64,000 bases of DNA from Sphingobacterium bambusae (lineage in GTDB: Bacteria; Bacteroidota; Bacteroidia; Sphingobacteriales; Sphingobacteriaceae), in NCBI RefSeq assembly GCF_033955345.1, contig NZ_CP138332.1, positions 1,116,001 to 1,180,000 of the forward strand, given 5' to 3'. The position numbers were made by a program, and so were the translations under genes. Below the pieces are notes generated by a model, which was not told the origin of the DNA, did not search any database, and saw only the letters and a list, made by a program, of their open reading frames with translations. Positions 8,372 through 16,965 of this stretch are shown here, in pieces (the stretch's first letter is position 1; each line of letters opens with the position of its first letter).

Positions 8372-9004
8372 ATGCGTCTTCTTAGAAAAGCAATAATATT
8401 CTTTAACATCATCTTCAGTTGTTTTTTGTTTTCACAGCCTATTTTTGCTCAACAATTATCAAGGAAATATTTACCCGGACATTATTACACAAAACAAGGC
8501 GAAAAGGTATCTGGTTTATTGAAATTTAACTATACCTCGACTCCATTAAAGCCTAAACCTTATGGTACCTGTTCGGTATCTTTCAAATCGGACAAAAACG
8601 CAAGTAAGATAAAATTGACAACAGAAGATATAACAAGCTTCGTGATGGGGCAAGATAGCTTTACGGTTGCTAAGGATTTTGATTTTCGACATATATTCTA
8701 TTTCAAGATAACACAAGATTTTGTGCAGGTCTTGTCGTCCGGAAAAATTTCCCTTTACAGATACTATGCCTTGATGGGCTCGGGTTCAAAATTCGGTAAG
8801 TCAACGGTCACTTATACCTTTTTGAAAAAAGGACTTGATATTGTTCATGTCCGTGAGAAAGAAACAAAGGATATCCTTTTAAAGCATATTAAAGACTTTC
8901 CAGAGCTGCACAATATCGTCAGTCAAATGAACAAAGAAGGAATAAATCTAAAAAAGCAGATAGAGCTCTACAACGCCCATTTTCTACCAAAAGCGGGAAT
9001 CTGA
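8372..9004 (+). CDS. Secreted protein of unknown function
   Basis: A 210-residue protein that I do not recognise. It has a signal peptide (hydrophobic to about residue 26, ending PIFAQ). The mature part begins with a tract like KYLPGHYYTKQGEKVSGLLK, a pattern common in Bacteroidota secreted proteins in which a short all-beta domain follows the signal. The C-terminal third is helical and charged (KDILLKHIKDFPELHNIV). It has its own -7 element and lies downstream of the fabH terminator, so it is monocistronic. No catalytic motif is evident. Confidence 0.7.
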   Translation: MRLLRKAIIFFNIIFSCFLFSQPIFAQQLSRKYLPGHYYTKQGEKVSGLLKFNYTSTPLKPKPYGTCSVSFKSDKNASKIKLTTEDITSFVMGQDSFTVAKDFDFRHIFYFKITQDFVQVLSSGKISLYRYYALMGSGSKFGKSTVTYTFLKKGLDIVHVREKETKDILLKHIKDFPELHNIVSQMNKEGINLKKQIELYNAHFLPKAGI

Positions 9005-9095
9005 TATCATTCAGCTTAACGGCTTTTATGAATCAGCAATCGCAGCTCTTGGTCGATTCATCATCTTTCAAGTTTTAAGCTGTTCATCACTTCGA

Positions 9096-9257
9096 CTATT
9101 TACTTGGAGATGGTAAACGCCTTTCTAGTGCGACGAAAAAATCGCTAAAATCTTCCTTGCCAAGAGAGCTTTTGAGTGTCACGAAGAACAGCTCTCCGCC
9201 ATCTTCCTGGTTCTTTAATCGTTGCGTAGCCTATTACTTCGACTTGTTTGCCACCCA
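9096..9257 (-). pseudogene. Frameshifted remnant of an unidentified gene
   Basis: On the minus strand, the stretch at about 9218-9257 reads GGKQVEVIGYATIK in one frame and continues one base out of frame, at about 9096-9215, as NQEDGGELFFVTLKSSLG and so on to a TAG at 9096-9098. A single extra A in the AAA near 9216 would explain the shift. The joined peptide has protein-like composition (hydrophobic and charged alternation ending FSDFFVALERR). There is no start codon, and it overlaps the 3' end of the gene at 9234. I cannot name the family. A chance open frame remains possible. Confidence 0.4.
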
Positions 9258-9764
9258 ATACTGATTTACTAGATCAAATAATTTAGGAGCATCTGTTTCA
9301 ATTTCAGAAGCCGTGTACATAATCACATATTTGTCAATCTCCTTTTTGTAAGCCATCCCCCGATAAGATTTCGACAATCTATCTGCGTACTTTCTATCAT
9401 TTTCAACCGTAAACGCAACCAGGGTATCACCGCTTACTTTTTCTAATTGAATATCCTGTATATCAGACCAAGCAATCTCGCCAAAGGCTTTGGACACTGG
9501 TGTCGTAGAACCTGAAATGCCTCTACTATTGATGACCACCAAAGCCGCTTTATCTTTCAATTTTAACAATGAACTGATCAGGAAAAACAACATAATAACC
9601 AAGATCGCGCAAGATACAACGGCTAACTTTATTTTGATAATCCCGTCAAAAACGCCCAAACTATACACCGCCGCAAGGGCCAAAATAATACACAAACCGG
9701 CGGATTTAAGAAAAAGGTTTCTCGTTTTTTTGCTGTCGCGGAATAATTCAATTTGTTGGTTCAT
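9234..9764 (-). CDS. Two-TM membrane protein, STM3941-like family
   Basis: A 176-residue protein with two hydrophobic segments (about 18-37 and 44-66) followed by a soluble domain with alternating beta pattern (AALVVINSRGISGSTTP, then IAWSDIQDIQLEKVSGDTL). This layout, a membrane anchor plus a PH-like domain containing a W..I..I motif, resembles the STM3941 family of uncharacterised membrane proteins; the name is from memory of that pattern and is tentative. The gene ends with TAA TAG, and gene-like sequence follows in the next 130 bases (see the remnant at 9096). No role can be assigned. Confidence 0.6.
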   Translation of the reverse strand: MNQQIELFRDSKKTRNLFLKSAGLCIILALAAVYSLGVFDGIIKIKLAVVSCAILVIMLFFLISSLLKLKDKAALVVINSRGISGSTTPVSKAFGEIAWSDIQDIQLEKVSGDTLVAFTVENDRKYADRLSKSYRGMAYKKEIDKYVIMYTASEIETDAPKLFDLVNQYWVANKSK

Positions 9765-9947
9765 TTTTCAAAGATTTTATAGGTATCAAATATACAGATA
9801 TATGTACAATTTATGCCGTAAAACCGGGATAAGATCGCGCAAATCACCACCAAAATGCTCGCTTTATTTTACTATATTTATGTCATCATATACAGTAATA
9901 TTAGCTGAACAACGCTAATTTTCACCTAAAGAACACTATTAAAATCG

Positions 9948-11507
9948 ATGAAATTTTGCTTACTATTACTAACATACCTGATCAGTTTTGCTGTAACCAC
10001 ACCAATTTCCGCACAAATAACTGAACAGAAAATTGATTCACTCATGAATCGCGCACTTGCTAAATTGCAGGTAGCTGGAGCTGCGATTATTCTCGTCAAA
10101 GACGGGCAAACGGTTGTACAAAAGGGATATGGCGTGGCCGATATGCATACACAAGCGCCTGTTGATGACCAAACGATTTTCCAGATAGCTTCCAACAGTA
10201 AAGCGTTCACCTCGGCAGCCCTTGCAATGTTGGTTGATGAAGGAAAGCTAACTTGGGAAGACAAGGTGATCGACCATATTCCGGAGTTTAAAATGTACAA
10301 CGACTATGTCACGATGAACATGAACATCACCGACCTGTTGACACACCGAAGCGGACTGGGACTTGGCGCAGGCGACTTGATGTTCTTTCCAGACAGCACA
10401 GACTTTACCGTTGCCGATGTGCTACAAGTTTTTCAGCATTTCCAACCCGAATCCGCATTTCGCACACAGTTTGATTACGACAATCTGCTTTATATCGTAG
10501 CCGGCGAAGTTATCGAACGGGTAAGCGGCCAACCTTACGAGGTCTTTATACAACAGCGTATACTCACACCGCTAGGAATGGCGAGTTCATTTATAGGAAG
10601 TCAGCCTGTCGCTCAGCAAACTAACCTCGCCAAGCCGCATAGCACCACGACTGGCGAAATGAGGCGCATTCAGCTATTTGATAACGGATTGACCAATGCC
10701 GCTGGTGGTATTTACGCCAATGTCGCAGATATGGCAAAATGGCTCCAGCTCCAGCTAAACAAAGGTCACTATAGCAACGGAGACTCCAGCTTGTTTTCGT
10801 CAGAAAATGCAGCTAAAATGTGGACCGTACACACCCCCATGGCAGCACATGGTTCTGCACGCTACCAAACACATTTTTCGGGATACGGCTTAGGTTGGTT
10901 TTTGACCGACATAAGAGGCAATATGGTGGTTTCACATTCGGGCGGTCTACCCGGCATGCTTTCGGAGGTCATCTTAATACCCGATCTAAACCTCGGGATG
11001 GTTTTGCTGACGAATACCGAGTATGGCGGCGGCGCGCTTAACGATGCGATAAGCAGATCCATTATGGATGCCTATTTCGGTTTGGATGAGCTACCTTGGA
11101 TTGATAAGAATACGCAATACTTGGCGGACAACATACATCAGGCCGATGAGGAAACCACGCGGGTATGGGCAAGAGTGGATTCGCTCAAGCCACAAAAGAT
11201 CGACACCAAACGATACTTAGGCTCCTTTCAAGATAACTGGTTTGGTGAAATGCAGATTTATTTAAAAGACGATGCGCTATGGATGCGCAGTGTACGTTCG
11301 CCAAAACTAAACGGTTCTATGCATTTTTATGAAAAAGATGTCTTTGCCGTCCGCTGGGACTATCGCGATATGGAATGCGATGTGCTCGCTACGTTTGAAG
11401 GCGAGGAAAGCGGAAAAGCGACAAGCATCAAGCTAAAAGGTATATCGCCCGAGATTGATTTTAGTTTTGATTTTCAAGACTTAAATCTCCGCCGTATAAC
11501 ACCATAG
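9948..11507 (+). CDS. Secreted serine hydrolase of the class C beta-lactamase family
   Basis: A 519-residue protein with a signal peptide (about 1-22) and a beta-lactamase/penicillin-binding-like domain to about 385. The active site is present: Ser82-x-x-Lys85 in IASNSKAFTSAA and Tyr177-x-Asn179 in FDYDNLLY; HSGGLPG later in the domain matches the third (HxG/KTG-like) motif. A C-terminal domain of about 120 residues, of the sort found in Bacteroidota peptidase-like members, follows. Such enzymes act as D-aminopeptidases, carboxypeptidases or esterases; true beta-lactamase activity is not implied. It precedes nnr by 32 nt on the same strand and may share its transcript. Confidence 0.82.
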   Translation: MKFCLLLLTYLISFAVTTPISAQITEQKIDSLMNRALAKLQVAGAAIILVKDGQTVVQKGYGVADMHTQAPVDDQTIFQIASNSKAFTSAALAMLVDEGKLTWEDKVIDHIPEFKMYNDYVTMNMNITDLLTHRSGLGLGAGDLMFFPDSTDFTVADVLQVFQHFQPESAFRTQFDYDNLLYIVAGEVIERVSGQPYEVFIQQRILTPLGMASSFIGSQPVAQQTNLAKPHSTTTGEMRRIQLFDNGLTNAAGGIYANVADMAKWLQLQLNKGHYSNGDSSLFSSENAAKMWTVHTPMAAHGSARYQTHFSGYGLGWFLTDIRGNMVVSHSGGLPGMLSEVILIPDLNLGMVLLTNTEYGGGALNDAISRSIMDAYFGLDELPWIDKNTQYLADNIHQADEETTRVWARVDSLKPQKIDTKRYLGSFQDNWFGEMQIYLKDDALWMRSVRSPKLNGSMHFYEKDVFAVRWDYRDMECDVLATFEGEESGKATSIKLKGISPEIDFSFDFQDLNLRRITP

Positions 11508-11539
11508 TTAATAGAAACATAGATTAAAAAAAGACATTC

Positions 11540-13060
11540 ATGAAAATTCTTTCCGCACAAGATATCCGCACCATCGAACAAGAAACCATTTTAAAGCAAC
11601 AATTGCCGGAAGCTGCATTAATGGAACGTGCGGGTAGAATGCTATACAACGAGCTTCAACGAGTATTTGGTGAATGCGCCTGTAAAGCGGAAATATTATG
11701 TGGATTTGGCAATAATGGTGGCGACGGACTGGTATTGGCTCGCTTACTACAGCAGGCTGGACACGAGGTGACGGTGTACCTGCTTGAGCACCCTACTTAC
11801 AGCCAAGACAACCTAATCAACCAGAAACGCCTTGAAGCATGTGCTGTTCCCATTATCAAGATCAATAAAGCGAGTACACTGCATTTTACCGAGAAAAGTA
11901 TTGTCATCGACGCGCTTTTTGGCTACGGCTTATCGCGCTTGCTCGATGAAAGTTGGGCCGCACTCTTTGGGCAGATCAACGCGACAAGCAATCGCGTGTT
12001 TGCGATTGATATCCCTTCCGGTTTACGCGCAGACGAGCCTACCCCACCCGATGCACTGGTGATCAGGGCAGATCGCACCTATACCCTCGCCACGGTTAAA
12101 CTACCGCTGTTACTGCCCATGTATGGACCGCTGACCGGAGATTTTGTAATACTCGACATCGGCTTAGATGCGGACGCATTAGCCGAGATTCCAACCAATA
12201 GGCTTTACAGCACAAGCGTTGCTATCAAAAAAATAGTGAAGCCACTAACGAAATTTTCTCATAAAGGCACTTTTGGTCACGCGCTTATAGCCGGAGGCAG
12301 CTATGGCAGTATTGGAGCGATTGTGTTGGCAAGCCGCGCGGCATTTAAAACAGGTTGTGGCTTGGTCACGAGCTACGTACCGCGCTGTGGTTATCAAATT
12401 GTACAAACAGCACTGCCCGAAGCGCTGGTCAAAACCGACCCCGCCGAACAGCTCATCACAACCTACTCGATGGATACCGCAGCATACAAAGCATTGGCCA
12501 TAGGCATGGGCATGGGTACTGCCGAAGCAAGCCAACAGGCGCTATACCAGCTATTGAGCGATTTACAGGAAAAAGAACAAGCGCCAAAATTGCTGCTCGA
12601 TGCCGATGCGCTGAATATATTATCCCTTCATCAGTCTTGGCTAAGCATGCTGCCTAAGTGTAGCATTTTGACTCCGCATCCAAAGGAATTGCAACGCTTG
12701 ATCGGCAGTTGGGAAAATGATTTTGAAAAATTGGAGAAAACCAGCGAATGGGCCAATCGTTATCAGCAAATCGTCGTCATCAAGGGAGCAAACACGGCGA
12801 TCGTACTTCCCAATGGTGAAATTCATTTTAACTCTACCGGAAATCCAGGCATGGCCACCGCAGGTGCAGGCGACGTCCTATCGGGCGTTATTGCTTCGCT
12901 CCTAGCGCAGGATTACAGCGCTGCCGATGCCGCGATTCTCGGAGTTTACCTGCATGGATTAGCGGGCGACTGCGCGGCAAACAATATCCATCAAAAAAGT
13001 ATAACGGCAACAGATATCATCGAACATCTCACTGACGCTTGGCAGCACTTACTGCCCTAA
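11540..13060 (+). CDS. nnr: Bifunctional NAD(P)H-hydrate epimerase/dehydratase
   Basis: Repairs hydrated NADH and NADPH. The N-terminal YjeF_N epimerase domain (about 1-215) contains NNGGDGLVLARLL, and the C-terminal ADP-dependent dehydratase domain (about 230-506, ribokinase-like fold) contains LLDADALN, LTPHPKEL and GNPGMATAGAGDVLSG with the catalytic Asp. The length of 506 fits the fused bacterial enzyme. Both domains look intact. The start ATG at 11540 opens directly with MKILSAQDIRTIEQ, the usual N-terminus. It converges on catB with only 54 nt between and no evident hairpin. Confidence 0.95.
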   Translation: MKILSAQDIRTIEQETILKQQLPEAALMERAGRMLYNELQRVFGECACKAEILCGFGNNGGDGLVLARLLQQAGHEVTVYLLEHPTYSQDNLINQKRLEACAVPIIKINKASTLHFTEKSIVIDALFGYGLSRLLDESWAALFGQINATSNRVFAIDIPSGLRADEPTPPDALVIRADRTYTLATVKLPLLLPMYGPLTGDFVILDIGLDADALAEIPTNRLYSTSVAIKKIVKPLTKFSHKGTFGHALIAGGSYGSIGAIVLASRAAFKTGCGLVTSYVPRCGYQIVQTALPEALVKTDPAEQLITTYSMDTAAYKALAIGMGMGTAEASQQALYQLLSDLQEKEQAPKLLLDADALNILSLHQSWLSMLPKCSILTPHPKELQRLIGSWENDFEKLEKTSEWANRYQQIVVIKGANTAIVLPNGEIHFNSTGNPGMATAGAGDVLSGVIASLLAQDYSAADAAILGVYLHGLAGDCAANNIHQKSITATDIIEHLTDAWQHLLP

Positions 13061-13114
13061 AACTTTCTGACTAATTTTTTAAGATCTGTGATAAGGATGA
13101 ACGGAAGCAGGTAA

Positions 13115-13750
13115 TTAAGCTTGGTCGTACATGTAATGAAACAGGTACAAGGCTTCTACATTGGCCGAGCAGATCAGAGGCATCGCTGTGGCTACTTTTT
13201 CGCTATCCCAGTGCCACCATTTTATCTCCAGCAATTTATCAATCATGGTTGCCTCAAAACGTTTGCGAATTTCCTTCGCCGGATTTCCCGCTACAATGCT
13301 GTAGGGAGCTACATCTCGAGTTACCAACGCGCGGCTACCGATGATAGCACCATCACCAATGCTAACTCCCGGCATAATCATCGCTTCGGCGCCAATCCAA
13401 ACATCATGACCAACCAACGTATCGCCAGCGGGTTGATAGCCATTTAAACTGTCTGCAAAAGTATCAACTTCATCCATGAAATAAAATGGAAAAGTAGAGA
13501 TCCAATCGCTGCGATGCCCTTGATTGCCCGCCATAATAAAGGATACGCCTGTACCGATGGAACAGTAATTCCCGATAATTAGCTTATCCACGTCATCCCG
13601 ATCTGGAAAAAGGTAACGCGCACAATCTTCAAAAGCGTGGCCGTGATAATAACCGGAATAATAGCTAAACTTACCCGCTATAATGTTGGGGTTTGTATTA
13701 TGCTCGGCGATAATCTTGCCGCTAAAGGGGCTTTCGAAATGATTTTCCAT
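13115..13750 (-). CDS. catB: Type B chloramphenicol/xenobiotic acetyltransferase
   Basis: A 211-residue left-handed beta-helix acetyltransferase that moves an acetyl group from acetyl-CoA to a hydroxyl of chloramphenicol or a related drug. The N-terminus ([11 protein letters not shown]) and the [20 protein letters not shown] stretch are diagnostic of CatB. His79 in [11 protein letters not shown] is at the catalytic position known from the family, and the hexapeptide repeats ([20 protein letters not shown]) are intact. It is the second gene of a unit with an AraC regulator, whose stop codon is 2 nt upstream. No insertion sequence or integron site flanks it, so it looks like an intrinsic chromosomal gene; whether it confers resistance depends on expression. 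Confidence 0.92.
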   Translation of the reverse strand: MENHFESPFSGKIIAEHNTNPNIIAGKFSYYSGYYHGHAFEDCARYLFPDRDDVDKLIIGNYCSIGTGVSFIMAGNQGHRSDWISTFPFYFMDEVDTFADSLNGYQPAGDTLVGHDVWIGAEAMIMPGVSIGDGAIIGSRALVTRDVAPYSIVAGNPAKEIRKRFEATMIDKLLEIKWWHWDSEKVATAMPLICSANVEALYLFHYMYDQA

Positions 13751-13752
13751 AC

Positions 13753-14580
13753 CTATTGCTGCGCACTTGCTTTAAAATAATGCCTTGGCGACATTCCTAA
13801 ATACTTGTTAAAATCTTTGACTAGATGATTGGCATCGTAGTAACCGCAAGCATCAGCGACAGCGTGCAAGTTAGGCGCTACATCTTTTTGAAGACATTCG
13901 TATGCGGCGATAAACCGCTTTAATTGCTCAAATTGATAAGGACTCATCCCCATGCTACGCTTAAATTGTCGTTGCACCCATTTTGGATGAAAATTGGCCA
14001 AACCGGGTGCGTTTTCATTTCCATCGTTATCATTTCGGTCCAAGTGAAATGCGATCTGATCAAAGGCCAGACTATCCCGATCGATAGTGAGTTGCGCAAA
14101 CAAACCCATCAATAAGTCCATCAGGCTCTCGATCAAAGACGACCCCTCATAAATTTGCTGAAAAACCGCTGCCAACCCCGCATGGTAGTCGACCAGATTA
14201 TGTATGTAAGGCTGAACAATCGCCTGCTTACCGAAGAGTGCCTGCCAAGCAGATGGGAAAAAGCGCACAATGGTTAATTTTTCATTTTCTGCTGCTGTTG
14301 GTGGCTGCCAGTAACTTTGATTGATCGCTCCTGCGGCAAACCAAATGGCATCTAGATCCAAAAATTCACCTTGAATGCGGCAGGTACTTTTAAGATTGCG
14401 ATTGGGAAGAATGATCAAGGCTGGAAATCCGTCGTTAAAAAGCGCAACTTCAGCACCTAAACTGGTCAAATCAAATTGGTACACCCCGGCAACAATTGTC
14501 TCCATACAGGGATCTATCGGAAGGCTTACGCACTCCTGATCAAAAGAAAACCGTATCGACGTAAGACATTGTATAGGCAT
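13753..14580 (-). CDS. AraC family transcriptional regulator upstream of catB
   Basis: A 275-residue regulator with an N-terminal ligand or sensing region (about 1-170) and a C-terminal double helix-turn-helix (about 180-270). The C-terminal signature is visible in [20 protein letters not shown] and LGMSPRHYF. It lies 2 nt upstream of catB on the same strand, which suggests joint transcription and that it controls catB or responds to the same compounds (inference). The -7 element lies so close to the ATG that the mRNA would be nearly leaderless, unless translation begins at a later ATG such as residue 25. Confidence 0.85.
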   Translation of the reverse strand: MPIQCLTSIRFSFDQECVSLPIDPCMETIVAGVYQFDLTSLGAEVALFNDGFPALIILPNRNLKSTCRIQGEFLDLDAIWFAAGAINQSYWQPPTAAENEKLTIVRFFPSAWQALFGKQAIVQPYIHNLVDYHAGLAAVFQQIYEGSSLIESLMDLLMGLFAQLTIDRDSLAFDQIAFHLDRNDNDGNENAPGLANFHPKWVQRQFKRSMGMSPYQFEQLKRFIAAYECLQKDVAPNLHAVADACGYYDANHLVKDFNKYLGMSPRHYFKASAQQ

Positions 14581-14586
14581 CGTTTA

Positions 14587-14594
14587 CAAAGGTA
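14587..14594 (-). promoter_or_regulatory. -7 element of the AraC-catB unit, very close to the start codon
   Basis: TACCTTTG on the minus strand, an exact TAnnTTTG match. Its last base is only 7 nt from the A of the ATG at 14580, so transcription would begin at or within a few bases of the start codon. No TTG is seen 19-22 bp upstream. Confidence 0.5.
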
Positions 14595-14655
14595 ACCATT
14601 TTTAACACGATTTATGCTGTCCAAAATTTACTACCTAGCGACAAATGCATCCACG

Positions 14656-14663
14656 TATCTTTG
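14656..14663 (+). promoter_or_regulatory. -7 element of map
   Basis: TATCTTTG matches TAnnTTTG and ends 13 nt before the ATG at 14677. No clear -33 TTG. Confidence 0.45.
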
Positions 14664-14676
14664 AAATAAAAAAGAG

Positions 14677-15447
14677 ATGATCGTAGCCAACGAGCAAGAG
14701 CTCAGCATGTTGAAACAAGCAGGACATATAGTGGCGGAAACACTGCATTATATGCTGGAACAGGTACGCCCGGGCATAAGCACCAAGGAGTTGGATGATT
14801 TAGGCGGGGCATATTTGACGGCAAAAGGCGCACGCTCGGCACCGCGGTTAACGTATAATTTCCCGGGGAACACCTGTATCAGCGTTAACAACGTGGCAGC
14901 CCACGGTATCCCCGCACAGGATATTATTCTGCAAGATGGTGATTTAGTTAACATTGATGTTTCGGCCGAATGGAATGGCTTTTGGGCCGACAATGGCGCT
15001 TCGCGTATAGTGGGCTCGAGTAGACAGCCGCATCAAAAATTACTGGATTGCTCGATCCAAACCTTACAGGGGCTTATCAAACAAATGCGCTCTGGCATGC
15101 GTATTAATGAGGTAGGTGCCTATATGGAAAAGCAGGCTAAGGCCGCAGGTTTTTACGTGATAAAAAATCTAGGCGGCCATGGTTTAGGCAAAGCCTTGCA
15201 TGAAGAACCAACCGATATTTTAAACTACCGAGATCCGGCCGATAAACGGCGCTTTCGCAAAGGATCTGTTGTCGCGATTGAAACCTTCTTCAACACCCGC
15301 TCTACGCTAGCCATCGAGCAAGCCGATGGCTTTACGATGTTAGGAAATAAAGGCGGACTTGCCGTGCAGCATGAAGTTACGCTGGTGCTGACCGATAAAG
15401 CCCCCATCGTGATTACACCTATACTGTATTTGGATTTGATTAAGTAA
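14677..15447 (+). CDS. map: Type I methionine aminopeptidase
   Basis: Removes the initiator methionine from new proteins. The 256-residue pita-bread fold enzyme keeps all metal ligands: Asp94 (NIDVSAEW), Asp105 (FWADNGAS), His168 (GGHGLG), Glu202 (AIETFF) and Glu233 (QHEVT), plus the substrate His76 (AAHGIP). It differs from the most common type I sequences at the second Asp (DNGAS for DTA-like) and the first Glu (IETFF for IEP). Many Bacteroidota carry a housekeeping map in the ribosomal-protein cluster; this isolated divergent copy next to a drug-response unit may be a paralogue (inference). Confidence 0.88.
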   Translation: MIVANEQELSMLKQAGHIVAETLHYMLEQVRPGISTKELDDLGGAYLTAKGARSAPRLTYNFPGNTCISVNNVAAHGIPAQDIILQDGDLVNIDVSAEWNGFWADNGASRIVGSSRQPHQKLLDCSIQTLQGLIKQMRSGMRINEVGAYMEKQAKAAGFYVIKNLGGHGLGKALHEEPTDILNYRDPADKRRFRKGSVVAIETFFNTRSTLAIEQADGFTMLGNKGGLAVQHEVTLVLTDKAPIVITPILYLDLIK

Positions 15448-15453
15448 GGTGTT

Positions 15454-15488
15454 GGCGGAGAAATTTCCTTTACGGAAACCGCTCCGCC
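15454..15488. terminator. Hairpin between map and the efflux operon
   Basis: GGCGGAG (15454-15460) pairs with CTCCGCC (15482-15488), with an inner TTTCC/GGAAA stem. It lies between converging genes. There is no T tract, so termination is inferred. Confidence 0.5.
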
Positions 15489-15540
15489 ATCACTCGGTTG
15501 CTTGCCTCGGCCGCCTATCCCGATAAAGAGATCGCCCTGC

Positions 15541-16965
15541 TTACTCTACTCCACCGCCCAATGCGCGGTACAAATCAGTCATGGCCTGCAATTTATCACG
15601 ATGTATGGCAATAGCATCCAATTCATTTTGTAATGCATTGCTTTGTGCCGTAATCACCTCGAGGTAGTTGGCCATACCATTTTGGTACAAGAGCAGCGCA
15701 TCATTGGAAGCCTTACTAAGCGAAGCTGTTTTTTCGGCAATCAAGACCAACCGTTCGTCACTATGCGATACAATCGCCAAAGCATCTGACACTTCAGCAA
15801 CAGCCGTCATGACCGACTGTTTAAACTGTACAGCAGCCTTCTGCTGTTCCAGTTTGGCTATCTCGTGTGCCGTTTTAAGTGCCCCCTTTTGAAAGAGCGG
15901 CTGCGTAAGATTTGCACCAACATTTTTCACCAACGACCCCGGCAAGTCAAACCAGCTATTAAACTCGAACGAATTGGCACCGATCGATGGCGAAAGGCTG
16001 ATCGTTGGGTACATCGCCGCTTGCGCCAAGCCTGTACGCGCATTAGCTGCGACAACAGCAAACTCGGCAGCTTTCACATCGGGGCGACGGCTCAATAACG
16101 CCGCCGGAACACCCGACGCGAAAAGCGCCGTAGGTGTTGCCTCTTTTAGCGATCCCGTTCGTGAAACAGGCGCTGGGTACTGCCCACATAAAATACTTAA
16201 CGCATGCTCCTGCACAGCAATCTGCTGTTTCGCCAAGGGCAGCAGCAGCTCTGCTGTCTTCTTTTGCGCATTGGCCTGATCGACCGCTAAGGAATTGACC
16301 TGTGCAGATTGGTACTGCAGCTCGATCATTTGCAGCGTGACGGTACTCATCTCGATATTTTTATGGGCTACATCCACCTGTTCATCCAGCGCGAGCAGGT
16401 TATAATAAGCCTGCGCCACCTGCGCTATAATACGCGTGCGTAAGGCAGCTACATTTTCTTGCTGCGCAAAGTACTGCGCCAAGGCTTCTTCCTTTTGCTT
16501 TTTGGCCTTACCCCAAATATCCGCTTCCCACTGCAATTGCAAGGTTGCGCTATAATCATCCAAAAAGTCACTACCCAAAAACTGCTCGCCCAACGATCCA
16601 TTTAGTGAGTTGCTCGAAAACCAATTGCGGGAAGCGCCCACTTGCAAGTTTAGGATGGGCAAGAGCTCCCGTTTAGCACGCTGATACGTTAAGTCTACCT
16701 GCTGCATGTTAAGTAAAGCGACGGCCAGATCGTTATTCTTTTCCAAGGCCCGATCAATCAAATCGAGTAAGATGGGGTCTTTAAAAAATGTTTTCCAAGG
16801 CAGCACCACGGTATCCGCAGTAAGCGAAAGCACAGGTTGGCTATATTCCGACGGCATATCCAACGCTGGGCGGCTGTAGCGCTTGCCTACATTGCACGAA
16901 GCAACGAAGCAAAGCAAGCCTAGCGTCCATCCTATTGTATGTAATCTTGAACTATGCATATACAC
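15541..16965 (-). CDS. RND efflux outer-membrane lipoprotein (TolC/NodT/OprM type)
   Basis: The outer-membrane channel of a tripartite drug pump. It has 474 residues, with a lipoprotein signal whose lipobox cysteine is at about position 24 (LLCFVASCNVG). Two outer-membrane-efflux repeats follow (about 65-255 and 275-470); LLSRRPDVKAAEF in the second is the NodT-family signature. The start overlaps the stop codon of the RND pump gene by one base, so the two are translationally coupled. It is the third and last gene of the adaptor-pump-channel operon, and converges on map. Confidence 0.93.
   Translation of the reverse strand: MYMHSSRLHTIGWTLGLLCFVASCNVGKRYSRPALDMPSEYSQPVLSLTADTVVLPWKTFFKDPILLDLIDRALEKNNDLAVALLNMQQVDLTYQRAKRELLPILNLQVGASRNWFSSNSLNGSLGEQFLGSDFLDDYSATLQLQWEADIWGKAKKQKEEALAQYFAQQENVAALRTRIIAQVAQAYYNLLALDEQVDVAHKNIEMSTVTLQMIELQYQSAQVNSLAVDQANAQKKTAELLLPLAKQQIAVQEHALSILCGQYPAPVSRTGSLKEATPTALFASGVPAALLSRRPDVKAAEFAVVAANARTGLAQAAMYPTISLSPSIGANSFEFNSWFDLPGSLVKNVGANLTQPLFQKGALKTAHEIAKLEQQKAAVQFKQSVMTAVAEVSDALAIVSHSDERLVLIAEKTASLSKASNDALLLYQNGMANYLEVITAQSNALQNELDAIAIHRDKLQAMTDLYRALGGGVE

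Noticed and set aside
13115-14580. catB region as a mobile resistance cassette
   Set aside because: No transposase, integrase, attC-like site or terminal repeats were found around it, and base composition matches the neighbours.
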